Below are positions 12,487 through 24,355 of a DNA stretch of 64,000 nucleotides, piece by piece (the stretch's first letter is position 1; every line of letters starts with the position of its first letter). The stretch lies in contig NW_015971555.1 of the NCBI RefSeq assembly GCF_000182565.1, positions 62,001 through 126,000 of the forward strand, in the 5' to 3' direction. The translations under genes were made by a program, and so were the position numbers. This DNA comes from Spizellomyces punctatus DAOM BR117. Its lineage: Eukaryota; Chytridiomycota; Chytridiomycetes; Spizellomycetales; Spizellomycetaceae. The notes beneath the pieces are model-generated. The model ran no database searches, had not been told where the DNA came from, and was given only the letters and a program-made list of their open reading frames with translations.

Positions 12487-15400
12487 TCACTGTTGCTTTT
12501 TCACTGCCGGGGGGCTAGCCGCACCACTGGCGGTACCCGTATTCCCACCAACGTTAGGGCCGTGCTGGTATGCGCCATGGTAACCATGAACAGGCATCAC
12601 GCCACCCGGTATGACATTCGCTGCTGGTGTGTCGCCATTCCCTCGTCGTTTTCCAACCCCATGGCCAATAGCAGAGTCCCTAGCGGCGGCGGCAGCAGCA
12701 GCAGCCGCCGCAGCCTTCTCCTTCTCTTCGCCTAGTTGTCGCATCCACATTATATAATAGGTCCCTTCTCCTTTGTCTTCCAAGGCTCCGTTAATAGCTC
12801 CCGCAGCGGCTTTCGCCGCCTGTCGCCTTACAGCTTCTGCTCCGCGCTCCAGTAGGTCGGTATGGGTACCCCGTTCAACGATCTGTCCGTCTTTTAAGAC
12901 CAGAATCAGATCTGCATCCACAATGGTGCTGAGTCGATGTGCAATGACCAGAGTTGTTCGATTTGTTGAAAGAGTGCGCAATGAATCCTGAATGAGTCTT
13001 TCTGTAGTGTTGTCCAGTGCTGACGTTGCCTCATCCAGTAAAATAATCGAAGGATTCTTCAAAATGGTTCGCGCGATTGCAATACGCTGCTTTTCCCCAC
13101 CACTGAGCCGCAAACCACGCTCACCAACCTTTGTCTCGTACCCTGAAAGGCAAAGGAACCAACAGACCATATTAGTACCTTTTTCCTGTCGTGATATATT
13201 AAGCTTGGATTTACCATCAGGAAACGACATAATCCGGTCATGAATCTGCGCCGCCTTTGCCGCCGCTACAACTTCCTCATCGGTAGCATTGATGTTTCCG
13301 TATCGTATATTGTATCGAACCGTGTCGTTGAAGAGCACCGTATCCTAAATCAGATCTCAATAAGGGGGAGGTCATGTACATAACTGTTGCTTGGGTTCGG
13401 TACCTGAGGGACAACTCCTATGTGACTTCGCAGGGACGCCTGTTTTACGTTACGAATATCTTGCCCGTCGACCTTAATGGATCCACTTTGCAGGTCATAA
13501 AATCGGAAGAGAAGCTGTGTGCCCAAATATCAACCGTCTGTTGCGTTGAAGTAATGAAAGGCGTGCTGAACCTACCCGGAAAATGGTACTCTTCCCACCC
13601 CCTGAAGGTCCCACAAGCGCGACAGTCTTTCCAGGTGGTGCCTCGAAAGACACGCTTTTTAGTGCCGGCTGTCGTGGATCATACGCAAAAGCAACGTCCT
13701 CTATTAAATTTAAATGGTTTAGAAAAAATTTAGAAAGAGCCCTAGCAGAACGCCCACAGCAAAATACATACCGAATACGATTTTCCCTCCTTGGCGGACT
13801 GCCAAGTCCCTGGCGTTTGGTGCATCTTTAATAGATTTACCCTCTTCAAATAAATCCAACATCTTCTCCATATCAATAAAGTTCTGTTGAATGACGCGGT
13901 AGTATGTACCAAACCTGCAACGCATGGTGGATTATTCCCCGTCCCTACATGCACTCTGTCAAACATCCACGTACCAGTTCAAAGGTTGGTATAGTTGCAG
14001 CAAGTAGGTCAAAAAGGCCACAAAGTCACCAACAGTCAATTGCCCATCCGCAACCCGCTTTCCGCAGAGTAATAGTCCCGTCAACAAGCCAAGAGTAATA
14101 ACCAAATTCTGCGCAGTGTTGAGGACATTCAGACTCGCGCTGCTTTTCCAGTCGGCCGCTTGAAAACGACGGATTGCCTCATCATACGCATTGACTTCCC
14201 AAGCCTCGTTGTTGTAGTACTTGACAGTTTCAAAGTTTAGCAGCGAATCGACAGCTTTGGCTCGGGAAGCACTATCAAGGTCATTCATCTCCCGACGGAA
14301 CTTGGTTCGCCATTCGGTAATCCATATAGTGCAGGCGATATACAGGACCATCGTCACAAAAACGATCATGGCGATTGCCCAGTCAAACGTGATCAGAAAG
14401 ACTATTACAGCAAGTCCAATGTCGACAAATACAGGTAGAATGTTAAATGCGAGGTAAGACAAGAGAGAACCGATAGATGACGTTCCGCGGTCCATGACTC
14501 GCAGTACCTCTCCTGTCTTGCGGTTTATATGGAATTGAAGGGACAGCGAATGAAGGTGCTCCAGCATTCGCACGGACACTTCCCGAGTAGTGTATTGTCC
14601 AACAGGAATCCAGAGGAAGTACTGTAGGGAGGAGAGTAAACCCACGCCACCTTGCAAAAACCGGAAGGCGGTATACAGAAGAATGGCACCCCAGCAAAAG
14701 TACGGACGCCGCTTGTTTGGATCAGTTTCCCCATTCGGCGTAAGGTCGTCAACGACTCGTTTATATTGCAGAGGCACCAGCACGTTAACGACTCGGCCCA
14801 GTGCGAGCAGAACGAAACAAAAAATCACCAGGAATTGCAAGTGCAAGGGTTTGGGCCAAAGGAAAGGCATTAACTTGCCAACCTTCCTCCAGGTGTCTTG
14901 CCAGGTTGAAGTACTCGCAGGTGTGTTTGTTGCCGGTACTGTCTGGACAGATTCGACATCGCTAGCGCGTTGATTAGGAGACATTCTGCCGACCAGGAGG
15001 GTGATAATAAGACCCAATAGCAACGCGAAGCGCATGACGAAAATGATGAAATATGTTATGTCTAGAGTTGCGTCAAGCATGGTCACTTCTATTGTGGAAA
15101 TACACCAATTAGTCGACCGTACACATCTTCAGCATGTTACTTCGTCCATACCATCTAGCGGATGAGTCATAGCGACAATCCACTGGTAAAGCTGGACAGT
15201 CTCCACGATAAAGGCCAGTATCCAAAATTGTTTGACAGGCATCGGCACACGATCTCTCGGCATTTCATGCCACTCGTTTCTGTCCAGCGTCGCTGCAAAG
15301 AACACAAATGTTGACGCTATCAGCCAAGCAAACGAAGCCAGGACATCGGCGACAGTGCGCGCGGACAAATCTTGAATGATGGTGGTGGGCACTTCCGGAT

Positions 15401-15844
15401 GGGTTGCTCGATAAAAGTCGAGACCAAGGTTGATCAAAAACGTAAGAAGGACGAGTGGTGAAATTATCCTTGCAATGATGGAACTCAAGGATCTGGTCGC
15501 GTGCGATTCGTGGCTACGTTCCGCTTGCTCCGCAGCCTAAATAAATAAGGCAGGTTACACGGCCATATATGTTGCAAGAATCTAATAAATAGGATAACAT
15601 GAGCAGCGCAACCCACCTGCCCATCCTGCTGCAACAAACGCTGCCGCTCTCCTGAACTCGAACGAGCATCTCTCAATACGCCAAAGTACCAGACAGATCC
15701 AGCGACAACAATAAACGCCAACAGTATAGCCGACGTTATTGTGTCAAGCAAGCAAGGTGCAATCCTCCCGCTCAAGACGTACGGACCGGGGCAGAAAGAT
15801 GTTTCCGCTGGGACAAAAGACGGCGAGAGAGGTGAGGTTTGCAT
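12487..15844 (-). CDS. HMT1/ABCB6-type ABC half transporter
   Basis: Eight exons read downwards: 15844-15617, 15536-15152, 15088-13975, 13914-13772, 13700-13576, 13514-13404, 13344-13215, 13142-12487; the sum is 964 codons in frame. The first two exons and the start of the third encode extra N-terminal hydrophobic segments (a TMD0), as in heavy-metal-tolerance factor HMT1 and ABCB6. A six-helix ABC membrane domain follows, ending with PLNWFGTYYR. The nucleotide-binding domain shows Walker [11 protein letters not shown]-loop VVPQ, signature LSGGEKQR and Walker [13 protein letters not shown] with the H-loop in VIAHRLST. The C-terminal tail is unusual: an alanine run of about 12 residues, then a Gly/Pro/Ala-rich end. 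Family role: ATP-driven export across vacuolar or other organelle membranes of thiol-conjugated metals or porphyrin-like substrates. It presumably works as a homodimer. Confidence 0.92.
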
Positions 15845-17348
15845 TCCGGGCGATGGCGACGAACACCTGTTGACAAGTCTCGTATGTACAGTTTTGTTGG
15901 TCTACAGAAATTGAGACTAGGATTCCTAAATTTGATCAGGACAAGTAGATCAGTGATCCGGGTTGGGTTTGGCTTGTACCGTTGCTTTTCAATGTTCGTG
16001 GGAGACGTACCTCGGGTCTCCCTTTTCTGCGCGTCGTTATGCTTTTCAGAGTGCACGGTAGTCCCACACTTTCAAGTAGCGCAAGGCAACAAAGAATGCT
16101 ACCAAGTGCAGCGCCGTCAATCAGCAGACAATGCCTGTCAACCGAACACGAAGCGATTTTCGACAGCAAACCAACAAAGAAAAAGGTTTCCCATTGAAAG
16201 CGGCTGCGAAAATAGTTGGGAGACAAGTCACGTTGCATTTGATGATTGGATCCACATTAATGTTCTAATAAAGGGACTTTTGATAATAAGAGTATCAGTG
16301 GATGGAGATAAGTAAAACACACAGCGGTGATGGCATGGTTTTTTTTTTTTTTTGTAACGGACACGCATGGCAGGCAAAAGATGGGTACAGGAAAGGATTC
16401 CAGTCGCAGGAAGTTGGGATGCTTTTACACTCAAGTAACGAATAACTTTTGGTTATGGAATGTATGCCTCTTGATGGGATTTCCATTTGCAACGGTTTTG
16501 GATACGTGAGTATCGCTATGGAAGGATATGCAGGTTGCGACAAGGAGTTTTCAGTGTAATCTGGGTGATTTCATTGTCTATCTCAAACAACTGCATTAGG
16601 GATTTTCATAGGTTGATAGAGCGCTGGAGCCAATAAGCGAAAACGCACTTGTTTCTTTCGCTGTCTATCCTCTACTAGATTCAAGAGCATGGCTATCATG
16701 CGCTTAGAGTTTCTATTACCTTTTGTCTGGCGTCCTTTGTTATCATCCTGATCATATCTCTGTTACGGCTGCCTCGTGTACCCAGTGCATTGTAATACTT
16801 TGTGATGGGTACAGTCGTCGCATTATCGCTAAGACGCGAAGAACACAGATGAAGAAGGCTCTTAGACAACTCTCTGAGAACCATCAGGTTGGATGGCTAC
16901 AATACACATACACCTTGCTTTGGGTAAACCAACTGAATGGGCTCTTGCATTCATATAACTGGCGAGATCAAAGACATTTGCAGATTGTGATGGCCATAGG
17001 TTGACCTGGGAGCATCAGTCTTTCTCCAATTTGCTGCCGCCGTGCCCAAAACCACAATGCCTCTTGCTGTGACATAATGAGATGCATCCCTCACGATCGG
17101 GTACAAATCTCAGAATCAAAATACGACAAGCATGATAGGTTCACATGGAGTAAAGATGATTACTCGCTTATTACCAAGAGCCGATCCCAAGGGTTGTTCT
17201 GATCGTGGGGTTAGCAAAAGGAAATTAAAAATAATGTCCAAGCCTCCCCCTACAAAACACGCCGTTTGGCCGCTTTTCAAAACGGTCACGCCCTCGTCTT
17301 CCCAAAAGTATTTCTCACTCCGACATTCAAACACCGCATCTGTCAACC
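15845..17348. other. Divergent intergenic region, ABC transporter / secreted protein
   Basis: About 1.5 kb between two divergently transcribed genes. A T15 run lies at about 16339-16353. No supported gene, tRNA or repeat family was found. Promoters of both neighbours must lie here. Confidence 0.5.
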
Positions 17349-18234
17349 ATGTCCAGCAAAACTCTCCTCCTCATTTCCGCTCTCGCCTTCTCAGCACCTC
17401 TTGCACATGCTCAAGGATCTTGGGCACGCAGGATCTACTACACCGACAACACCTGTAGCACCAATGTTGGCTATCAAACGCACGTCTACTCGCCGCACGC
17501 AGCCTGCCCTGCGGTGCAAACTCCTGTTCCTATCAACCAAGTGTGTGAGAATAAATCCACCAACGCAAAGGTGCCTTCCTCCGAGGGAACAGGCTGCGAC
17601 GACGTAAAACAAAACTCACAAGTCAGTGATGCGCCGTACTTCCCTCCCGCCGGCCAAGGAAATAAGATCCCCAACGCGAACTATCTGACTGTGAACCAGT
17701 ACAATCAAGCGAATGGATGTGCGCTAGGGAATGGGGAGGTAGTCATTACGCAAACCATGTACGCTGCAGATGGAAAATGTTACGTTATGGAACCTGGCAT
17801 GTATTTCAAGGCAGCTTGTAACAGTGCCGCAGGTGTTGTCCAGTGGTGCAAGTAAGTTGATGGCCTTTGTTGGCACACTTGAATACCTGGCTTAACATAT
17901 TTTCCTTCCCAATAGTGACGATCAATGTAGTGACTGCCCGTCTGCCAAGGCAGAGACATATCTCGCAAACTGTGGAGGGCCCATGATCCAGGGTCAGCCT
18001 GCAAAGAGTATTTGTGTCCTAGCTGCAGGAGCAGTGGACCAACCTCTCCCGTCAATCAACGGTACAACACTCCCCTCTGGCACGATTACACAGCCAGTGC
18101 CAGCATCGACTGCTACTGGAACCGCCACCTCCACGCCGTCTACAACCGCAAACGCGAAATCAGATGCCGGTCACTCTCTTAGAGGCGCCTTTGGTGCGAT
18201 AATGATGGGCATTTTGGGCGCATTCACGTTTTAA
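17349..18234 (+). CDS. Secreted Cys-rich protein with a GPI-type C-terminus
   Basis: Two exons, 17349-17851 and 17916-18234 (273 residues), joined by a GTAAGT...AATAG intron in phase. The N-terminus is a clear signal peptide (MSSKTLLLISALAFSAPLAHA). The mature part contains many cysteines in scattered CxxxC-like spacings and no recognised domain. The C-terminus has a Ser/Thr/Ala-rich linker followed by a short hydrophobic tail (GAIMMGILGAFTF) with small residues before it, as in GPI-anchor addition signals. Inferred location: plasma membrane outer leaflet or cell wall. The function is unknown; a cysteine-rich surface or adhesion protein is possible but unproven. Confidence 0.8.
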
Positions 18235-18328
18235 AGGATAGATAGAACTCTCACGTCTAGTGAGTGCTTTTGTAGTTACTCGTTTAGATTCATACAATCT
18301 ATGTTCCAATATAATAAGATGTCATATA

Positions 18329-18354
18329 GATATATATATATATATATATATATA
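18329..18354. repeat. (AT)n microsatellite
   Basis: An uninterrupted TA dinucleotide run of about 24 bases in the short space between the convergent GPI-type protein and lipase genes. Confidence 0.9.
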
Positions 18355-18383
18355 ACGATTAAGTACAATCTGGATCGTTTCCC

Positions 18384-19857
18384 CTATCGACCCCAATCAT
18401 GGCGAATGGATGCATACAACATATCAAACGCCTCTTTCCCTTCCACAATTTCCTTTGGCCTATCCTTGCTTTCCTTCTCAAAGCCTGGATAATCTCCAAA
18501 TGGCACCTCGGTCTCAAGCTCTTCCTTCAAAAACTGCATATGCCACTCATGGTACAATTGCAACGCACGGATCGGATCCCCTGCCCCAGATAGTTTTATT
18601 CTCTTCATCACTCCTGGGAAGAGAGGAGGAAAATCCGACAGGTCCTGATGAGCTGTGCCGCGAAGAACACCGAATCGGGATTTTGAGGAGCATTCGGTGT
18701 GAGAGAACATATTCGCTAGAGGATCAAGGTTGATCTTCCATTGAAAGTTTTCCGACTGAACGGATATGAAGGGTTTGTCGACATGGCGCGCATCGGACAC
18801 TGCATGCATCCAAGGATCCAAGGCAATTCCACATTTGAAGGGATTGCTAGGATCTTGAAGAGCCGTCAGACAGGTTGCACCCTTGAATATCACGGAGCCG
18901 TTAGTTGTGGTCTAAAGCTGTACCCGAGCACTTGTCTCTTACCCCAAAGGAGTGTCCCGACATCACCCAATTGTCAAAATCAAATCGTCCTGTGAACTGT
19001 CCCTCAAATCCCGCTGTCCGCTTCGTTCCCATCAAATTCTCAATAGCCGCACCGGCGTCCAAGTCCCTCAACAGTTGCATGACCTCCTTCACTTCTCCGG
19101 CCTTAAACTCCACCTGACTTCGTCTGAAGCGTAACAGGTACTCGTCTACCGTCTCTCCTGGCTTCCGATCGTCATTATTGGGGTTTCTGTAGCGTATCTT
19201 CTCTTTATACGCGTTTCGGGATGCGACCGCCGCAGACCCATCACGGTGCTCAATCGCCGCAACAATGAAGCCCTGGGAAGCAATATTACCGCAAAAGGTA
19301 GAATATGTTGTTCGCATGCCGCCCAGGCCGTGAGAGAAGATCATACACGGAAGTCGAGTGGGCAATGGCGGGGAGGTGTCATCGCCCTTACCAGCATGCC
19401 GCAAAGGAGCATTTAGATACCCCGGTGTTTTGACGCCCGCCAACAAAGGATAAATAAAAGCCAACGCAAGTATTGTAGGGAGTTTTGAAAAGCTTCCGTA
19501 ACCGACCGAGTACATCGTTCCCTTTGGCAACCACTTGGCCCGGCTATGCGCTTTTGTTGCTGCCAATGTGGTCGGATAATATAATCGGATAAGCACTCCT
19601 TTCGTATTCTTGGCAGAATTCGGCGGGGTTTCAATGTCGTGCACGCCAACTGGGTATGGACCCAAGTAGTCCGGCAAGTGAGGAAATAACCGCTTGAACC
19701 ATGGACGCTGCGCAACTATAGTCTCCTTTGAAGTCAGGGACTGGCCGGACCCCGAAGTGATGGAGTTGCTGAGTGTGTTATTGAGTGTGCTTGAAGCACT
19801 GCTGGAAGTGGCATCTCCAGAAGGTTGAGACTCTTCGATGAGCTTCACTTCAGACAT
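18384..19857 (-). CDS. Platelet-activating-factor acetylhydrolase-like lipase
   Basis: Two exons, 19857-18943 and 18881-18384 (470 residues). The single intron splits the nucleophile elbow: GHSFG ends exon 1 and GAT begins exon 2, giving GHSFGG. The catalytic triad can be read as Ser in GHSFGG, Asp in ALDPWM and His in GTAHQDLSD, the arrangement of plasma/type II PAF acetylhydrolases. An oxyanion-type segment IFSHGLGG precedes it. Family reaction: release of short or oxidised acyl groups from the sn-2 position of phospholipids. ATG at 19857 is chosen; an in-frame ATG at 19968 would add 37 residues rich in Arg, Ser and Phe that look like a possible mitochondrial leader, so the start is uncertain. 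A Ser/Thr-rich segment follows the start. Confidence 0.9.
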
Positions 19858-20177
19858 AGTGTGTGACGATATAACAAGAGATCTAGAAAATACAAAGGAT
19901 GCTTTTTGAAAACAAAGATGCTTATGCCTATTAAAAACAGAAAATGCTCTGGCGGATGCAACACTCATGCGGATGAGATGAAAGTCAACCCCATTCCTGG
20001 GGGGCAGAAACAACGTCCAGAGCGGAGATTCCAGTGGTGGTTTGACATCACAGTCCGGTTAAATTACTACTCCGCTTATTGGTTTGTGTGGATGGAATGT
20101 GCATTGGATCTCTCATCTGGCGCCACGATTGAGTGCACACGCTTGATCGTTTTCCTGCCACCATCTGTTTTTGAACA
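19858..20177. promoter_or_regulatory. Divergent promoter region, lipase / TenA-like gene
   Basis: The 320 bases between two divergent start codons must hold both promoters (or the longer lipase N-terminus). No specific binding motif was identified. Confidence 0.4.
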
Positions 20178-21152
20178 ATGTCATCCAACACCTGCAACCG
20201 GTTGTTGCAAAAGTATTCTGACCGCTATAAGGATGCAGTCAATCATGTCTTTCTAAAGCGGGTGGTATGTGGGACCTCTTGGCATGTATTGAAAACTCAG
20301 GTATTGACTTACGCCCCAAATAATATATCCTTGCTTGCATCAAAGGCAGACAGCACAGCAGACGAGGCATTTGAAAAATGGCTCATTCAGGACTTTCATT
20401 TTGTTGTCGCATACTTGAAGTTTTTGAGTATTGTCCTAAGTCGCGTCCCATCTGACGCATCACCCGAAACCGCCGAGGTACGGCGACAGCATCTCCAGTT
20501 CGTACTGCAGCGGCGACGGGCTAACGTTCACCGAACATGAAGGGACTGACTAAAGGGTTTCTCTCGGCACTCGGGGAAATTAGCAAGGAAGCCTTGTTCT
20601 TTAGAGATCAGGCGTCATCAATGAACATCAAACTCGGATACACTGACGACTCACTCGGTGAAACTTTCAGAAAATACATTGACTACCTCATCAAGGTTGC
20701 CAATGAATCATCGTTTCCGGAAGTCTTGATTACATTGTGGGCAGTTGAGAAAGTCTCTGTCAAATCGTGTTGGTTTTCGAGTGATCTAAGTTCTGGTGCA
20801 TTTTAACCTGTGACCAATCCTGTAGGTATACCTTGACTCATGGTCCTATGCGGCGGAACTGGTGCCCTTGAATCGACCTAATAAGTACGATAGGTTTATA
20901 AAGCACTGGGCAAACGCTGATTTTGCAAAGTTTGTCGGGTGGCTTGAGACAATTGCCAATGATGCGACCCCCGAGATCACCCCCGAGATTGAAGACGCTT
21001 TTAGAACCGTGGTTGAGGTGGGTTGCAGTTCATCCTTGGAGAAAATGACGATTGCCTAATTTCGAGGTAATAATTATTTGCTTTTCCCTGTGCAGTTTGA
21101 GGTGCAATGTTGGGATACCGCCTTGGGCACAAAGGACATGGCTTCCAGATAG
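20178..21152 (+). CDS. TenA/THI-4 family protein (haem-oxygenase-like fold)
   Basis: Five exons: 20178-20264, 20346-20477, 20543-20752, 20826-21017, 21096-21152, total 225 residues, the usual length of stand-alone TenA proteins. Pattern matches include an N-terminal helix ending in NHVFLKRV, the QDFHFVVAYLKFL helix, the ALGEISKEALFF helix, ITLWAVEKVYLDSW, and the C-terminal helix containing CWDTALG. Family members act in thiamin salvage (aminopyrimidine aminohydrolase) or related chemistry. The catalytic Cys was not located with certainty, so the reaction is left open. The donor after 20752 (GTCTCT) is non-consensus but required by frame and family pattern. The acceptor of exon 3 could also be a few codons downstream. 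Confidence 0.8.
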
Positions 21153-21467
21153 ACAATTCTTCGATACCATAGGCAGATAGTTATTAGCATTAGCATCCGT
21201 GAAACCGCTCAAAGTACTGTTTCAATCAGGTTATAGCATCGTATTTTAGTTTACCTCAGCTGTCAAACGACGCGTGACTCAACTCTTGATGCACCTTGAC
21301 GTTTTATAAACTGCCCATTTTCCCTACTTTCCCTTCCCTTTCGGCTTGGGCATTCACTCAATCACACACATCTGTGAATGAGCTGGTTATCTACTCTCCG
21401 TCGCTTCCCGGGTCATCTGACCGACCGGCTTATCCTCACACGCTCGCTACACTCACTAGAGATCGCC

Positions 21468-23114
21468 ATGCCGTCAGCGACGTCAAAACAGAGTACGCTC
21501 CCCAGTGGCTGGCTCCTGTCACCTCGGAAGGTGCGACGAACATCTCCTCCTCCTAGTAGACAGCAGACGAGTTCAAAATCGACTGCAGCAGCACTGTCTA
21601 CAGTGTTACCACCTTCCGCTATCAAATCTGTCAGGAAGGGAACAAAGAAAGATGCAAAGACCCCTACGCCCCACAAGAAGCACACTCCGCTGATACCGAT
21701 CGACCCCTCAAAAAAGAACTATAATAAAAGGATTACGGATATACTAAGTGGTTTGTATTCTCCCCTTCAGAGTCTAGATACAATCCAATCAACAATCAGT
21801 GACATTCTTTTTCAGAACTGAGCAAAACCGAGAAGAACATCGGTAATCCATGGAAATCCCAGGCCTATTCAAAAGCCATTTTATCCATTTCTGCATATCC
21901 CAAGCCCCTAGTATCTGGAAAAGAGGCTCAGGGTCTTCCGGGGGTTGGGGAGTCCATAGCAAAGCTGGTCCAGGAAATCATTGAGACAGTCAGTATTCTT
22001 TATGGTCTTTGAATCTTGGTTATGTGGGCTAACTTTGGAGCTCAGGGGACATCAGAGAGGGTGCAAAATGAAGCCAACGACCAGCGATTGCAAACGATCA
22101 ATACGCTGATGAGAGTTAGCGGGATTGGGTAAGATCGGAGTGATCCAGGTGTTTTTCGACCAGGAGTCCCTTTCCTGACAAGGGTGATCCGCCATTCACG
22201 ATTAGGCCATCAGCAGCTGCAAAGTTTTATGATGAGCTCGGAGTTCGGTCCATCTCCGATCTTCTGCACCGTCCGCTCACACGTCATCAGAAGATCGGAA
22301 TGAAATACTTTAACGAGTTTGAAAAGCGGATTCCCCGAGCTGAAATGGATAGATGGCAGGTAGACTCCATTCAAATCTCCAAAACGTTCTGCAAGTGACC
22401 ACTCATCGACATATACTTTGCAGGCCATCATCAAAGATGTGCTCGAGGATATCGACGACCGGTTTGTGGTCACCATCGCAGGAAGTTATCGAAGAGGACA
22501 AGAGACTTGTGGCGATATTGATGTGTTGTTGACACATCCAGAGTTTACTACAAGCTCCTCATCCAACGAAGCATCCAACAGCAATCACAATGTTCTTCTG
22601 CAGCTTGTTATATCGCGATTACATGAGAAGGGATATTTGACTGATGACATCTCCCTCGGTGACGTGAAGTACATGGTGAGGCGCCCACGCTCAGCATGCG
22701 CTTTGAAAAATCATGTGCTGAATTCGTCACTTCATGCTACCTAGGGAGTATGCAAGCTCCCAGACGTCCCAAATACAGAGCCGCACATTCACCGTCGTAT
22801 TGATATTCGCCTTAGCCCTATTGACATGTACTGGCCCGCAGTGTTCCACTCGACTGGCTCGGATCAGTTCAATCGATGGATAAGGGCGCTCGCCATTGAA
22901 CAGGGGTATACGTTGAGTGAATATTCTCTGAGAACAAAGGATAAGAAAACAGGTACGATCAAAAGCCAGGTTTGTTTTTGATGGTATGTAGCATCTATAA
23001 ACTCTTAGTCGTCCATCAGGCGCTGTCGGACCCCCGGTGCGCATCTCATCGGAGGAAGATATCTTTCGACTATTGGGTGTGGAATGGAGAGCTCCAGAGC
23101 AGAGGGACTGGTAA
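21468..23114 (+). CDS. Family X DNA polymerase (beta-like)
   Basis: Seven exons: 21468-21750, 21816-21988, 22046-22128, 22206-22359, 22424-22675, 22745-22952, 23020-23114, giving 415 residues. The N-terminal ~80 residues are Ser/Pro/Lys-rich and show no BRCT domain. The 8-kDa lyase-like domain follows (KTEKN...SQAYSKA, then the helix-hairpin-helix LPGVGESIAKL). The palm has GSYRRG and CGDIDVL with two catalytic Asp, and the third in RRIDIRL. TGSDQFN and a C-terminal EEDIFRLLGVEWRAPEQRDW match the end of pol beta/lambda. Role known for the family: gap filling in base excision repair or end joining. An in-frame ATG at 21378 would add 30 residues. Lack of a visible BRCT favours a beta-like over a lambda-like assignment. 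Confidence 0.92.
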
Positions 23115-23335
23115 TTAGGTTATCCCCCCAAGTATTACATTGTTGTCCATAGGTTTGCTGTCGTATAGGTTACAGGGAGCATCCACATAGCTTTGCAAAT
23201 GTATTTTGGATTCATGCTAAAGATATAAAACTGTACATCACGCACACTGCGTTCGTCTAAAAAAGTGTCTACGATCATCTGTAGGGGAGCGGAGCTGTCA
23301 GGTTCGTGAAAGGCGAAAAATCGAATGGATTCCAC

Positions 23336-23831
23336 CTACCCTTGGGCTCCAGCACTACCCCCTTTTCCCGCTTTATTTTTCCCTCGACTCCGTCCCTTGC
23401 TGTCCTCTCCCTCCGCCTTGACCTCCGTAGCAGTCTCTGACGGGTCTGGCAGGCCTTCGACCAGATCTCTCAAAAAGTCAAACTTTTCGACGTCCATGAT
23501 GGTTCGCTTCCTGCAACCTCAGATTAGTAAACCAACTTTACTAAGTTCGTTAAGCATCGCCATGAAGCTTACAAATGCACTGTTGTCAATTTCTTCGCCG
23601 ACCTCCCGCGCGCTTCCTTACATGCCTCGTCGATAAGTGATTGCATAAACAGTTCGAGAGCTTTTGATATGAGAATAGGTGTCGCTTGTGCAACTTTTCC
23701 CACTTCTTCATCTAGTCGCATGATTTTCTTGATGCGGGCCTGTTTTGGTCACGATTCAATAGGTGACATGCACGGACACTCCGCAATGGATAACTTACCA
23801 CAGGGAATTTCGTCTTGTAGCGCTTTTGCAT
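23336..23831 (-). CDS. NC2-alpha/DRAP1 histone-fold transcription repressor
   Basis: Three exons: 23831-23799, 23739-23573, 23510-23336 (124 residues). The histone fold begins [16 protein letters not shown], followed by [20 protein letters not shown] and the TTVHLKRTI helix, a near-canonical NC2-alpha pattern. The first exon is only 33 bases. The C-terminal tail is basic and Gly-rich ([15 protein letters not shown]). Family role: dimerises with NC2-beta (Dr1), binds TBP on promoter DNA and blocks TFIIA/TFIIB entry. A POLE4/CHRAC-type relative is the main alternative, but the FPVARIKKIM and LISKALELF details favour NC2-alpha. Its start faces the Sfi1-like gene across about 520 bases. Confidence 0.9.
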
Positions 23832-24355
23832 GTTGGCGCAGTCTGATTTCGGATTCCGTTAAAGTCAATGTGCAGAATGTCGTGGACACGTAGGATGCGG
23901 GAAGACAGCAGCAGAGAAAAGTAGGGCAATGTGTCGGCGATCTGGGAATGTTGCTGAACGAGCTGAGCTTAAAAGAGAGCATCCTGGACAGCAGTAGCTA
24001 AGCGGAATTGAGATCATGTGACCGTCATAACGGGGTGGCATCATTGGAAGATAAACAAATGACTATGAAAATAAACAAAGCAGCCGCTTGTGCCGTTCGA
24101 TAAGAATTTTGTGAAGTTTGTTAGAACGACTCTCAAAGGTCTCTTTAGCGATTTTTGAATCAGACATTTTGCGGGTTTTGACGGTGGGAGAATTCTGGCA
24201 TTTTGGGCTGCAAGCACTAACCGAGCAGTTTGCAGGTACGAGAAGCGATCGGCCTGAAAGGGTTTGCTTGGTCAGCCCTTAGTCACGAAATCACGTGCTA
24301 TTGCCAGCCCTTTGCGCAGCACCGCGTTCAGCGTAGACGGTTGAAATTCAGTGAG
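23832..24355. promoter_or_regulatory. Divergent promoter region, NC2-alpha / Sfi1-like gene
   Basis: About 520 bases between divergent starts. It contains a 34-codon ATG frame on the minus strand (about 24167-24063) that I do not count as a gene. No specific regulatory motif was recognised. Confidence 0.4.

Noticed and set aside
15839-16315. 158-codon plus-strand frame overlapping the ABC transporter start
   Set aside because: It shadows the first exon of the transporter and has no family resemblance beyond it.
24063-24167. 34-codon minus-strand ATG frame between NC2-alpha and the Sfi1-like gene
   Set aside because: Too short, no family resemblance, and no splice route into NC2-alpha; chance frame is the simplest reading.
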